Program-made: the position numbers and the translations under genes
NCBI GenBank assembly: GCA_902576335.1
Contig: CACGVC010000011.1
Span: forward strand, 1 to 32,905
DNA: 32,905 bases
DNA from: an uncultured Pelagibacteraceae bacterium
Lineage (GTDB): Bacteria > Pseudomonadota > Alphaproteobacteria > Pelagibacterales > Pelagibacteraceae
Direction of reading: 5' to 3'
The notes under the pieces: generated by a model
Seen by the model: only the letters and a program-made list of their open reading frames with translations
Told to the model about the DNA's origin: nothing
Database searches by the model: none
Shown here: in pieces, positions 1 through 7,387 of the stretch
Numbering within the stretch: position 1 is the first letter of the stretch
How the letters are laid out: each line of letters begins with the position of its first letter

Positions 1-273
1 AGGATTATTTCCATTCGCCGGCATAGGCATCAATTCATTTTCACCTAAAATTCTTGCTACTCTAGTTGTTGGTTGTGCACCTTGACCCAACCAATACTTT
101 ATTCGTTCTGCTTCTAATCCAATTCTTTCCTTTTTTTCCTTTGGTAATAGTGGATTAAAAAATCCCACTTTCTCTATAAATCTACCATCTCTTGCAAAAC
201 GACTGTCTGCAACAACTACTTTATAAACGGGTCTTTTCTTAGTTCCGCCTCTTGATAATCTTAACTTTAACAT
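1..273 (-). CDS. rpsP: 30S ribosomal protein S16 (C-terminus cut by window edge)
   Basis: Small-subunit ribosomal protein S16. The frame is open from an ATG at 273 down to base 1, giving 91 residues without a stop, so the C-terminus lies outside the window. The start [20 protein letters not shown] and the later [10 protein letters not shown] and [20 protein letters not shown] stretches are the classic S16 signature. It lies 14 nt downstream of ffh on the same strand. ffh-rpsP (then usually rimM-trmD-rplS) is a common proteobacterial order, so co-transcription with ffh is likely. The 91 residues already seen are near the usual full length, so only a short tail should be missing. Confidence 0.96.
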   Translation of the reverse strand, partial: MLKLRLSRGGTKKRPVYKVVVADSRFARDGRFIEKVGFFNPLLPKEKKERIGLEAERIKYWLGQGAQPTTRVARILGENELMPMPANGNNP

Positions 274-287
274 TCACTCTCCTTCTT

Positions 288-1646
288 TTACTTTAATTGA
301 TTAAATAATTCTGGAGGTATTCCTTTGTCAGTCATACCTTTCAGATTACCCTTTGACATCTTTTTCATCATTTCAGACATCATTTTAAATTGTTTTAACA
401 ACTTATTGATAGTGGCTGGATCTGTGCCAGAACCATTAGCAATTCTTTTTTTTCTAGAACCATCAATTATCTTTGGGTTCTCTCTCTCTTTTTTTGTCAT
501 AGACAATATTATAGCTTCATTCTTTGTAATAATACTCTCATCAATTCCAGCCGCATCCATTTGTGATTTAACTTTTGAAACACCAGGCATAAAAGACATG
601 ATGCCTTCTATTCCACCCATTTTTTTCATTTGTCTTAGTTGTGCTAAATAATCTTCCATAGAGAATTGTCCCTTTTTTAAATTCTCTTCTGCCTTTTTAA
701 TATTTTCTTCACCAAGATCTTGAGCCGCTTTCTCTACTAGAGAAACAATATCTCCCATCCCTAAAATTCTATTAGCAATTCTATCTGGATGAAAAACCTC
801 AAGATTATTAATTTTTTCGCCTATACCCAAAAATTTAATTGGTACTTGTGAGATAAATTTCATACTAACTGCGGCTCCACCTCTTGCATCACCATCAGCT
901 CTTGTTAAAATAATACCAGAGAGATTTACAGTATCTTTAAATTCTTTTGCTACGGATGCTGCTACTTGACCAGTCAAAGAGTCAGCAACTAAAAAGGTTT
1001 CAGCAGGTTTAATTATATTCTCGATTTGTTTTATTTCACTCATCATTTGCAAGTCTATTTGTGTTCTACCTGCTGTATCAAATAAAATGACATCAGCACC
1101 ATTTAGATTTGCAGCACTAATTGCTCTTTGACAAATATCGGATGGTTGTTGCCCTTCAATTATTGGCAAAGTTAAAATATTATTTTGTTCACCTAAAGAT
1201 TTTAATTGCTCTTGGGCGGCTGGCCTATAAATATCTAAACTCACCATCATAACTTTCTTTTTTTTGTTATTTTCCAAATATTTTGCAAGTTTAGCAGTAG
1301 TTGTAGTTTTACCAGAACCTTGTAGACCAACTAACATCATAGACACTGGTGGTACGGCATTAAGATTTACATCATTATTTTTTTCACCTAATAAAGATAC
1401 TAATTCGTCGTAAACAATCTTAACAACCATATCACCAGGAGATGTAGATTTGATGATTTCTTGTCCTAAAGCTTTAGGTTTAACTTTCTCAATAAAATCT
1501 TTTGCAACATCAAGTGATACGTCAGCTTCTAATAAAGCTTGCCTAATGGATCTAAGACCTTCATCAACTTGACGCTCATCAAGCGAAGGTGCTTTTTTTA
1601 AAGAGGAAAAGACTTCCTCAAATTTATTTGTCAAATTTTCAAACAT
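288..1646 (-). CDS. ffh: Signal recognition particle GTPase Ffh (SRP54)
   Basis: Binds SRP RNA and signal sequences of nascent membrane proteins and delivers ribosomes to FtsY. 452 residues: N-domain helices at about 1-90, G domain with P-loop GLQGSGKTT (about 107-115), DIYRPAAQEQL, DTAGRTQID and TRADGDARGG, then a Met-rich M domain from about 310 (QMKKMGGIEGIMSFMPG, MMSEMMKKM). The start chosen is the ATG giving MFENLTNKF, which matches the family N-terminus; a GTG nine codons upstream lies inside the structured leader and adds residues untypical of the family. No clear Shine-Dalgarno is seen. Its receptor ftsY is encoded about 1 kb away, in a divergent unit. Expression may be controlled by the leader RNA at 1660-1755. 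Confidence 0.97.
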   Translation of the reverse strand: MFENLTNKFEEVFSSLKKAPSLDERQVDEGLRSIRQALLEADVSLDVAKDFIEKVKPKALGQEIIKSTSPGDMVVKIVYDELVSLLGEKNNDVNLNAVPPVSMMLVGLQGSGKTTTTAKLAKYLENNKKKKVMMVSLDIYRPAAQEQLKSLGEQNNILTLPIIEGQQPSDICQRAISAANLNGADVILFDTAGRTQIDLQMMSEIKQIENIIKPAETFLVADSLTGQVAASVAKEFKDTVNLSGIILTRADGDARGGAAVSMKFISQVPIKFLGIGEKINNLEVFHPDRIANRILGMGDIVSLVEKAAQDLGEENIKKAEENLKKGQFSMEDYLAQLRQMKKMGGIEGIMSFMPGVSKVKSQMDAAGIDESIITKNEAIILSMTKKERENPKIIDGSRKKRIANGSGTDPATINKLLKQFKMMSEMMKKMSKGNLKGMTDKGIPPELFNQLK

Positions 1647-1659
1647 ATTTATTTCACAC

Positions 1660-1755
1660 AGCAGTAATCGCACTAGTGGGCGAACCCTCGCTGACTAGTG
1701 TCGATCTCTTTGTTTCCAAAGACACCGCAAATTTAACGCTTTTGCGGAAACTGCC
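1660..1755 (-). ncRNA. Structured RNA leader upstream of ffh (cloverleaf-like)
   Basis: On the minus strand this 96-nt GC-richer island folds by eye into a four-way junction. P1 pairs 1750-1755 with 1660-1665 (6 bp, one G-U). P2 pairs 1741-1747 with 1725-1731 (7 bp, 9-nt loop). P3 pairs 1721-1725 with 1698-1702 and carries a 5-bp hairpin with a GAAA tetraloop (1717-1721 with 1708-1712). P4 pairs 1694-1700 with 1671-1677 and is capped by a GGG-UUCG-CCC hairpin (1678-1687). It ends 13 nt before the ffh start codon. The surroundings are strongly AT-rich, so this concentration of complementary GC arms is unlikely to be chance. From memory, unverified, an ffh-associated leader was among candidate structured RNAs proposed for Pelagibacter. 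It lacks the GGAAGGAAGCAGC-type core of SRP RNA, so it is not ffs. Confidence 0.75.
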
Positions 1756-1759
1756 ACAA

Positions 1760-1768
1760 ACTATAATA
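1760..1768 (-). promoter_or_regulatory. Candidate -10 element for the ffh leader transcript
   Basis: Minus strand shows TATTAT (1768-1763) overlapping TATAGT (1765-1760), which would place transcription start at about 1753-1757, just where helix P1 of the leader begins. TTGACT at 1785-1780 resembles a -35 box but is only 11-14 nt away, closer than the usual 16-18, so the -35 assignment is uncertain. The match between the predicted start and the RNA edge is the main support. Confidence 0.35.
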
Positions 1769-1807
1769 GAGGTTCAAAAAGTCAATAAATAAGTTAAATA
1801 ACTATAT

Positions 1808-2632
1808 ATGGATATAAGAGCTTTTAAAATGGATGGATTAGGTAATGATTTTGTCATCATTGATAATAGACAAAAAATTACCGATTTAACTAAAGATCAG
1901 ATTATAAAGATTTGTAATAGAAATTTTATTGGTTGTGATCAATTAATATTTATTGAGACCAGCAAATCAAGTGATGCGAATTTAAAATTTTTTAATTCTG
2001 ATGGAGGGGAGTCTGGTGCATGTGGAAATGGCACTAGATGTGTTGCAAAATTAATCTCTGAAGAGACAAAAGCTGAAAAGATCATCTTATCTACTTTAAA
2101 TGGAAAATTAGAGTCAAAAATTTTAGATAAAAATGTTGTTACAACTGAAATTGGTAAAGCTAAATTACAATGGAACGAAATTCCTTTATCGGAAAAATTA
2201 GATACTAAAAATTTGAATATTGGAATCACTGATTTAAATGATAAAGAACATTTTGGTGGTACTGCTGTTAATGTTGGAAATCCACATATTGTTTTTTTTG
2301 TAAACGAAATTGAAAATTTTAGTATTGAAAAAATCGGACCCAAAATTGAAAATCATAAAATTTTTCCAGAAAAATGTAATGTTACAATTGCTAAAATAAT
2401 TAATAAAAATTTGATTAAAGTAAAAGTATGGGAGAGAGGGGCTGGGCTAACCAAAGCTTGTGGAACAGCTGCATGCGCAACTGCCTTTGCAGGTAAATTA
2501 AACAATCTTAACGGAAATAAAACAGACATAGAATTTCAAACAGGTAAGTTATCAATTCTTATAGATGATAGAAATTCAATCCACATGAAAGGACCCGTTT
2601 CAGAAATAAAAGAAATTGAGATCAAACTTTAA
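1808..2632 (+). CDS. dapF: Diaminopimelate epimerase
   Basis: Converts LL- to meso-diaminopimelate in lysine and peptidoglycan biosynthesis; cytoplasmic, cofactor-independent. 274 residues, the normal length. N-terminal KMDGLGNDFVIID is typical. The two catalytic cysteines are visible: Cys72 in SGACGNGTRC and Cys218 in TKACGTAACAT; GNPHIVFFV at about 157-165 is also conserved. The stop overlaps the start of ftsY by one base (TAATG), so the two are translationally coupled. It is divergent from ffh with the leader RNA between. In many alphaproteobacteria a MiaB/MtaB-type gene sits between dapF and ftsY; it is absent here. Confidence 0.97.
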   Translation: MDIRAFKMDGLGNDFVIIDNRQKITDLTKDQIIKICNRNFIGCDQLIFIETSKSSDANLKFFNSDGGESGACGNGTRCVAKLISEETKAEKIILSTLNGKLESKILDKNVVTTEIGKAKLQWNEIPLSEKLDTKNLNIGITDLNDKEHFGGTAVNVGNPHIVFFVNEIENFSIEKIGPKIENHKIFPEKCNVTIAKIINKNLIKVKVWERGAGLTKACGTAACATAFAGKLNNLNGNKTDIEFQTGKLSILIDDRNSIHMKGPVSEIKEIEIKL

Positions 2633-3549
2633 TGGGTATTTTTGACAAATTTAAGATAGGTTTTAAAAAAAGTGCATCTGCATTAACATCTGGATTAAAA
2701 GAAATAATAATAAAAAAAGAGATTGACGATAAAAATTTAGATAAAATCGAAGAGCTTTTAATAGAATCTGATGTTGGTGTCGAGGCTGCATCCGAAATTA
2801 AAGAAATCATTTCGAATAAAAAAATTGATCCAAACAAAGATCTATCAACAGAGATAAATTTTATTTTAAAAGAGTACATTGTTAATTTAATGAAGCCTTT
2901 AGAAAATAATTCTTTTTTTGAAAAAAAAGATAAACTCAACGCAACATTAATCTCAGGAGTAAATGGTGTTGGTAAAACAACAACTATTGGTAAAATAGGT
3001 AAAATATTAAAAACTAATGGTAACAAAGTTATGTTTGCTGCTTCTGATACTTTTCGAGCTGCTGCTATTGAACAATTAGAGAATTGGGCAAATAAAATTG
3101 AGGTCAAATTAACTAAATCATCTCAAGGTTCTGATCCAGCATCAGTGGCATACAAAGCAGTTGACGATGCAATCAAAAATAATTTTCACCAAGTTTTAAT
3201 TGATACTGCTGGAAGACTACAAAATAAAAAAAATTTAATGGAAGAATATAAAAAGATAGCCAATGTTACAAAAAAAATTGACCAAGATGCTCCTCACAAT
3301 ATTATTTTAGTTTTAGATGCAACATCAGGACAGAATGTGATTAATCAAGTGGAAGAATTTAACAAAATTATTCCTTTAACTGGTCTAATCATGACCAAAT
3401 TAGATGGAACTGCCAAAGGTGGTATTTTGCTGGCAATAGCAAAAAAATATCAATTACCTATTATTGCTTTAGGTTTAGGTGAAAAAGAAGATGATTTAGA
3501 AATATTCAATGCAGAAAAATTTGCTGAGGCTTTTACGCAAGTTAGTTAA
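2632..3549 (+). CDS. ftsY: SRP receptor FtsY
   Basis: GTPase receptor that docks the Ffh-ribosome complex at the inner membrane. 305 residues with the NG core only: N domain at about 1-95, P-loop SGVNGVGKTTTIGK (108-121), DTFRAAAIEQL, DTAGRLQNKKNLMEE, TKLDGTAKGG. The acidic A domain found in E. coli FtsY is absent, as in many alphaproteobacteria; membrane contact would rely on the short amphipathic N-terminus (MGIFDKFKIGFKKS). It starts inside the dapF stop codon (TAATG). Its 3' end overlaps the convergent gene at 3542 by 8 nt, so no room remains for a terminator between them. Confidence 0.97.
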   Translation: MGIFDKFKIGFKKSASALTSGLKEIIIKKEIDDKNLDKIEELLIESDVGVEAASEIKEIISNKKIDPNKDLSTEINFILKEYIVNLMKPLENNSFFEKKDKLNATLISGVNGVGKTTTIGKIGKILKTNGNKVMFAASDTFRAAAIEQLENWANKIEVKLTKSSQGSDPASVAYKAVDDAIKNNFHQVLIDTAGRLQNKKNLMEEYKKIANVTKKIDQDAPHNIILVLDATSGQNVINQVEEFNKIIPLTGLIMTKLDGTAKGGILLAIAKKYQLPIIALGLGEKEDDLEIFNAEKFAEAFTQVS

Positions 3550-4105
3550 TTAAATTACTCGAAATTAAAGGTTTATAAATACTACACTTATAATTATCCT
3601 TAAATTTATAATGCCCACAATCTTTAGAGAAAGAGGAAATAATAAAATCAAATTTTCCTGTAGTAGAGTAAAGTTCAAGTTTCTTATTAAAAATATCGTA
3701 TTTAAAATTAGCATTTAAACTTTTAACTGCACTAATCATTACTAACGTTTTATCATCTTTTAAAAGGTAATAAGCGAAATCATCTGGAAATATGGGAAAG
3801 TCATATTCCGCTAAATGAAACTTGGCTTGAGAAGGAAACCAATCATAAGAGATCAATGGTGAAGAGGACTTTGTTGAATAATTATAGATATAAAGATCTT
3901 TTGGGTAATCATTTATATAATTACTATCTTCACCTCTAGCTAAAATAGATTTCTTTCTTGTCTTAAAATATAGTGCAAATTTTTTATTGTGTGAGTCCAT
4001 ATGATCTATATGAAATAAATCGTCAGGATAAAATGAATTTTCTTTTGAGAATGCAAAACTTTTTAAAGTTAATAATAAAATTGTGATTAAATAAAAAATT
4101 TTCAC
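3542..4105 (-). CDS. Secreted protein of unknown function
   Basis: 187 residues that I do not recognise. The first 18-20 residues (MKIFYLITILLLTLKSFAFS) form a good Sec signal peptide, so the product is probably periplasmic or outer-membrane attached. There is no lipobox cysteine. The mature part is rich in aromatic and charged residues and ends with a cysteine pair (DCGHYKFKDNYKC) that could form a disulfide. It is the last gene of the long minus-strand run and overlaps the 3' end of ftsY by 8 nt. It lies 49 nt downstream of the alpha/beta hydrolase and may be expressed with it. Confidence 0.7.
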   Translation of the reverse strand: MKIFYLITILLLTLKSFAFSKENSFYPDDLFHIDHMDSHNKKFALYFKTRKKSILARGEDSNYINDYPKDLYIYNYSTKSSSPLISYDWFPSQAKFHLAEYDFPIFPDDFAYYLLKDDKTLVMISAVKSLNANFKYDIFNKKLELYSTTGKFDFIISSFSKDCGHYKFKDNYKCSIYKPLISSNLIN

Positions 4106-4154
4106 TTTTTAAGCGTAAAATTAAATCTTGAGCACTATTTGTTTAGAATATGGC

Positions 4155-4973
4155 CTAATTTAAATTAATTAAAAATAAATTTAATGTTTTTATAAGATTC
4201 TCGTCATACTCCATCATATGATTGTCATATTTGGTAAAATAAGAATATTTAGGTTCATTAGCTATTTCGAACATCTTTTGACCCATCTCAAAAGGGACTA
4301 TTTGATCTTTTTCACCGTGCATTATCAAAATTGGAGACTTAACATTTTTAATTTTATTTTTATTTTCAAATTTATCTTTTAGTAAAAGACCAACGGGTAT
4401 ATATGGATAAAATTTTTTAGCAGCGTCAATCATTGACGTAAATGGAGTTTCCAAAATTATACCTGCAAAATTTCTATTTTGGGATAAATGTGTTGCAACT
4501 CCTGTTCCTAATGACTCTCCATAAATTACTATATTTTTTTCATCCACACCTTTTTTCATCAACCATCTAATTGCACTTTCACCATCCTCATATAATCCAA
4601 TTTCTGACGGTTTGCCCTCATTGCCACTAAAACCTCTCCAGGCAACTATTAAAAAATTAACACTCATGTCTCTAAAATGATTCAATTTATGAATTCTATT
4701 TTCTAAAGATCCAGCATTCCCATGAAAAAATAAAATTGTTTTATTTTTTCTTATATCTTTTTCATGATACCAGCCTAACAAAGCTAATCCGTCTTGTGTC
4801 GATATTTTAACCTCTTCAATATTAACTGAAAGTTTATCGTTAAAATAATTATTTTCATCAGGATGGTACATTAAATTTCTTTGATAAAAATAAAGAAATG
4901 CCAAAAGAAAAAGGTAAACTAAAATTATTAGTTGTATAAATGATAACAAATTATTCCTAAACTTTTTTAACAT
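4155..4973 (-). CDS. Membrane-anchored alpha/beta hydrolase (ABHD13/YfhR-like)
   Basis: 272-residue serine hydrolase, substrate unknown. One N-terminal membrane segment (about 10-30) is followed by an alpha/beta-hydrolase fold: oxyanion-side HGNAGS (84-89), nucleophile elbow GESLGTG with Ser154, acid in HGEKD (Asp223) and DNHM with His252. Spacing and the HGNAGS motif match the BEM46/ABHD13/YfhR group often annotated as alpha/beta hydrolase or phospholipase/carboxylesterase. Its start overlaps the end of the EamA transporter gene by 17 nt, so the two are probably translated from one message. Confidence 0.88.
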   Translation of the reverse strand: MLKKFRNNLLSFIQLIILVYLFLLAFLYFYQRNLMYHPDENNYFNDKLSVNIEEVKISTQDGLALLGWYHEKDIRKNKTILFFHGNAGSLENRIHKLNHFRDMSVNFLIVAWRGFSGNEGKPSEIGLYEDGESAIRWLMKKGVDEKNIVIYGESLGTGVATHLSQNRNFAGIILETPFTSMIDAAKKFYPYIPVGLLLKDKFENKNKIKNVKSPILIMHGEKDQIVPFEMGQKMFEIANEPKYSYFTKYDNHMMEYDENLIKTLNLFLINLN

Positions 4974-5862
4974 TATTTTTCTTAGCTAAATATACGCCAA
5001 AGAAAACTAAAATGGTTCCAATAATATGAAAATTCTCAAATTTTTCGTCAAATAAAAAGTATCCATAAATTGCTCCATAAACTGTAAAAACATAAAGTGT
5101 AAAGCCAGTCAATGATGCACCTAATTTTTTCTGAGCAATAGTGTACAGAGTAAAAGCAATTATCCCTGGTGATATAGCTGCAAAAATTACCCATAAATAG
5201 AATTCTGTGGCAAAAATTGTCTCTTTATAAAATAATTCCTCACCAACGTAAAAAGGTAACAAGCTCAATGCACCAAAAAAAGAAATCATAGTAAATCTAT
5301 CAAAAATTTTTAATTTAGATTTCCAATAGAATAAATAAATTGAATATAAAGCCCATCCAATTGCGGCAGCCAACATCCACAAATCACCAATTGTAAATTT
5401 TAGATTAATCAATAAATCAAAGTCACCTTTAATAATGATGATAAGTACTCCGATCAAGCAAGTAATTAAGCCAATTATCTTTGTTGAATTTATTTTCTCA
5501 TGAAAAAAAAAATATGAGATTAGAATAATAAAAACTGGAGAGGATGTGTAAATTATTCCCATATTGATAACGGTCGTTGTCTCACCAGCTAAAAAAGGGA
5601 AAGCGCCACATATACCACATCCCATTGATCCTAAAAAAAATAATTTTTTATATTCGATTTTAATTATATGAAAATTATTTTTTAAAGTTACATAAGTGAA
5701 TGGTAACAAAATTAAAAAAACAACTGTCCAACGCCAAAATGCAAGTGAAATAGGTGGAACAAATTCAACACCACCCCTAGCTACAACTAGGTTACTAGCC
5801 ATAAAGATTGGTTGTATAAATAATAATGAGAATGAGAATATATCTGTCTTAATATTTTTCAA
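4957..5862 (-). CDS. EamA/DMT-family transporter
   Basis: Drug/metabolite-type inner-membrane exporter, 301 residues, with about ten hydrophobic segments arranged as two EamA repeats (about 8-140 and 160-295). SLAFWRWTVVFLILLPF and the second-half GPGI/ASLTGFTLYVFTVYGAI pattern are typical. The substrate cannot be read from sequence; family members export amino acids, purines or other metabolites. It sits 11 nt after the 58-aa membrane peptide gene and overlaps the hydrolase gene by 17 nt, at the tail of the TRAP/amidase run, so a role in relieving a product of that pathway is possible but only inference. Confidence 0.9.
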   Translation of the reverse strand: MKNIKTDIFSFSLLFIQPIFMASNLVVARGGVEFVPPISLAFWRWTVVFLILLPFTYVTLKNNFHIIKIEYKKLFFLGSMGCGICGAFPFLAGETTTVINMGIIYTSSPVFIILISYFFFHEKINSTKIIGLITCLIGVLIIIIKGDFDLLINLKFTIGDLWMLAAAIGWALYSIYLFYWKSKLKIFDRFTMISFFGALSLLPFYVGEELFYKETIFATEFYLWVIFAAISPGIIAFTLYTIAQKKLGASLTGFTLYVFTVYGAIYGYFLFDEKFENFHIIGTILVFFGVYLAKKNNVKKV

Positions 5863-5873
5863 TTTAATTGATA

Positions 5874-6050
5874 TTAATCTTTATCAAAGAAGGCTTCGTA
5901 TATCATCATGATGATAGCTCCACCCATTAAAAGATAAACTGGGATAACATCCAAAAAGCCTATCATCATTGATCTCGTTAGAGTTGTTGCTAAACCAATT
6001 AAAAAGAAAACTGCAAAAGATAATCCTATGATTGTAGTAATTTTATTCAT
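5874..6050 (-). CDS. 58-residue predicted membrane peptide
   Basis: Short open frame starting ATG at 6050 and ending TAA at 5874. The product is MNKITTIIGLSFAVFFLIGL at the N-terminus, followed by a second hydrophobic stretch (VIPVYLLMGGAIIMMIYEAF) and an acidic end (FDKD): two membrane helices with a short polar connection. It fills the space between the amidase stop (6052) and the transporter start (5862) almost exactly, with 1 and 11 nt gaps. This, together with its clean membrane-protein composition, argues for a real gene. I do not recognise the family. It might be a small partner of the EamA transporter. Confidence 0.72.
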   Translation of the reverse strand: MNKITTIIGLSFAVFFLIGLATTLTRSMMIGFLDVIPVYLLMGGAIIMMIYEAFFDKD

Positions 6051-6051
6051 T

Positions 6052-7380
6052 TTATTCCTGACATTCTTTCTCTAACCAATTAGCAACTCCTAAAAATCTA
6101 TGATCGTCATATTTATCGCCAATTAATTGAACACCTAATGGTAAATTATTTTCTCCCTCAAGTAAAGGTAACGAAATACATGGCGTCCCAAGGTAAGACC
6201 AAACTTTATTAAATTCCGCTGTTCCTGTGCTTTTTAAACCTGTAGGCGCAACACCTGGACTAGCTGGCGACAATACTCCATGATAATCCTCAAAAACTTC
6301 TTGGTAAGACTCATAACTTCTTTTTATAAAATCAATTGCTTCTGCATATTCTTTGGCCGAATATTTATTTCCTCTTGTGATTGCATCTTGCATATACTTA
6401 GACAATTTTTTTTTAAATTTTTTAAAATAAACTGAAAAATTATTAGCTAAATCAGTCTCATGAATAATTTGATGGTATTTATGTATATCCTTAAAATAAG
6501 AAGGAGTATCAAAGATCTCGATATTTTTTTTAAATGATTTAATGAAGTATTCAAATGACTCTCTAGACTTTTTATCTATTAATTTCCAATGTTCGGTTTT
6601 ATAAAAAATAAATTTTGGATCAAACAGAGGTCCTTTTTTTGTTTCAGATAAAATACCTTCTGTCGAGTAATGTATGGTTGCTGGATCAAATTTATCTTTT
6701 TTTATGAGAACTTTTGCCAACATAGCTACATCTTCAACTTTTCGTCCAAAAATTCCTATATGATCCAGACTATAAGATGTTCTCAAAACACCATTTCTAG
6801 ATATTAGTCCGTAACTAGGCTTATATCCCACTACTCCACAATAAGATGCTGGTCTAATAATGGATCCACCAGTTTGAGATCCAATTGATGCAGGTGCCAT
6901 AAAAGAAGCCACAGATGCGGCAGATCCGCTTGAGGAACCACCTGGTGTTCTTGTTTTATCGTGCGGATTTTTGGTTGCTGGAGGTCCTAAATAAGCAAGT
7001 TCTGAGGTTGCTGTTTTACCCATTACAATTGCTCCGGATGCATGAAGCAAATCTATTATTTCTGCATTTTGTGAATATGATTTACCTTTTCTTATAACTG
7101 TTCCACATTCTGTTGGCATATCAACTGTGCCAATGATGTCTTTAACCGCAATGGGTACACCGTGAAGTGGACCAGTTGGTTTTCCAGATCTTCTATGATC
7201 ATCAGCCTCAGAAGCTTTTTCCAACAAAACTTTTTTATCGAAATGGGCCCATGCCTTTATATCTTTGTCAAATTTATTTATTCTTTCAATATACTTTTCA
7301 CAGACATCAACTGAAGTGAGTTGAGCGTCTTTAATCTTAGCTGCAAGTTCTTCTAGACTTAAAGAAAATATATCTGTCAT
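6052..7380 (-). CDS. Amidase signature family hydrolase
   Basis: 442-residue amidase of the GatA/amidase-signature family, which hydrolyses carboxamides to acid and ammonia. The Ser-cisSer-Lys triad is visible: Lys80 in PIAVKDIIGT, cis-Ser about 149 in GGSSSGSAA and nucleophile Ser173 in SQTGGSIIRPAS; spacing (69 and 24 residues) matches malonamidase-type enzymes as I remember them. It is not GatA by context: no gatB or gatC nearby, and the C-terminal half is short. It follows dctM by 7 nt, so it may release a carboxylic acid or ammonia from a substrate imported by the TRAP system; the actual amide is unknown. Confidence 0.9.
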   Translation of the reverse strand: MTDIFSLSLEELAAKIKDAQLTSVDVCEKYIERINKFDKDIKAWAHFDKKVLLEKASEADDHRRSGKPTGPLHGVPIAVKDIIGTVDMPTECGTVIRKGKSYSQNAEIIDLLHASGAIVMGKTATSELAYLGPPATKNPHDKTRTPGGSSSGSAASVASFMAPASIGSQTGGSIIRPASYCGVVGYKPSYGLISRNGVLRTSYSLDHIGIFGRKVEDVAMLAKVLIKKDKFDPATIHYSTEGILSETKKGPLFDPKFIFYKTEHWKLIDKKSRESFEYFIKSFKKNIEIFDTPSYFKDIHKYHQIIHETDLANNFSVYFKKFKKKLSKYMQDAITRGNKYSAKEYAEAIDFIKRSYESYQEVFEDYHGVLSPASPGVAPTGLKSTGTAEFNKVWSYLGTPCISLPLLEGENNLPLGVQLIGDKYDDHRFLGVANWLEKECQE

Positions 7381-7387
7381 TTAAAAA

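Noticed and set aside
325..651. Plus-strand open frame inside ffh
   Set aside because: Antisense shadow of a clearly conserved gene, hydrophobic composition due to the opposite strand.
1647..1673. GTG start giving a nine-residue longer Ffh
   Set aside because: The extra residues (MRLLLCEIN) are not part of the family and lie within the leader RNA's P1/P4 region; the ATG at 1646 gives the normal N-terminus.
1660..1755. Leader RNA as SRP (4.5S) RNA, tmRNA or tRNA
   Set aside because: No GGAAGGAAGCAGC-like SRP core, no tRNA-like acceptor with CCA or T-loop consensus, and no tag-peptide frame.
2622..3107. Minus-strand open frame across ftsY
   Set aside because: Lies opposite the conserved FtsY GTPase domain and shows no family pattern.
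6052..7380. Amidase as GatA of the Glu/Asp-tRNA amidotransferase
   Set aside because: No gatC or gatB next to it, and it sits in a transport/catabolic run; sequence fits general amidases.
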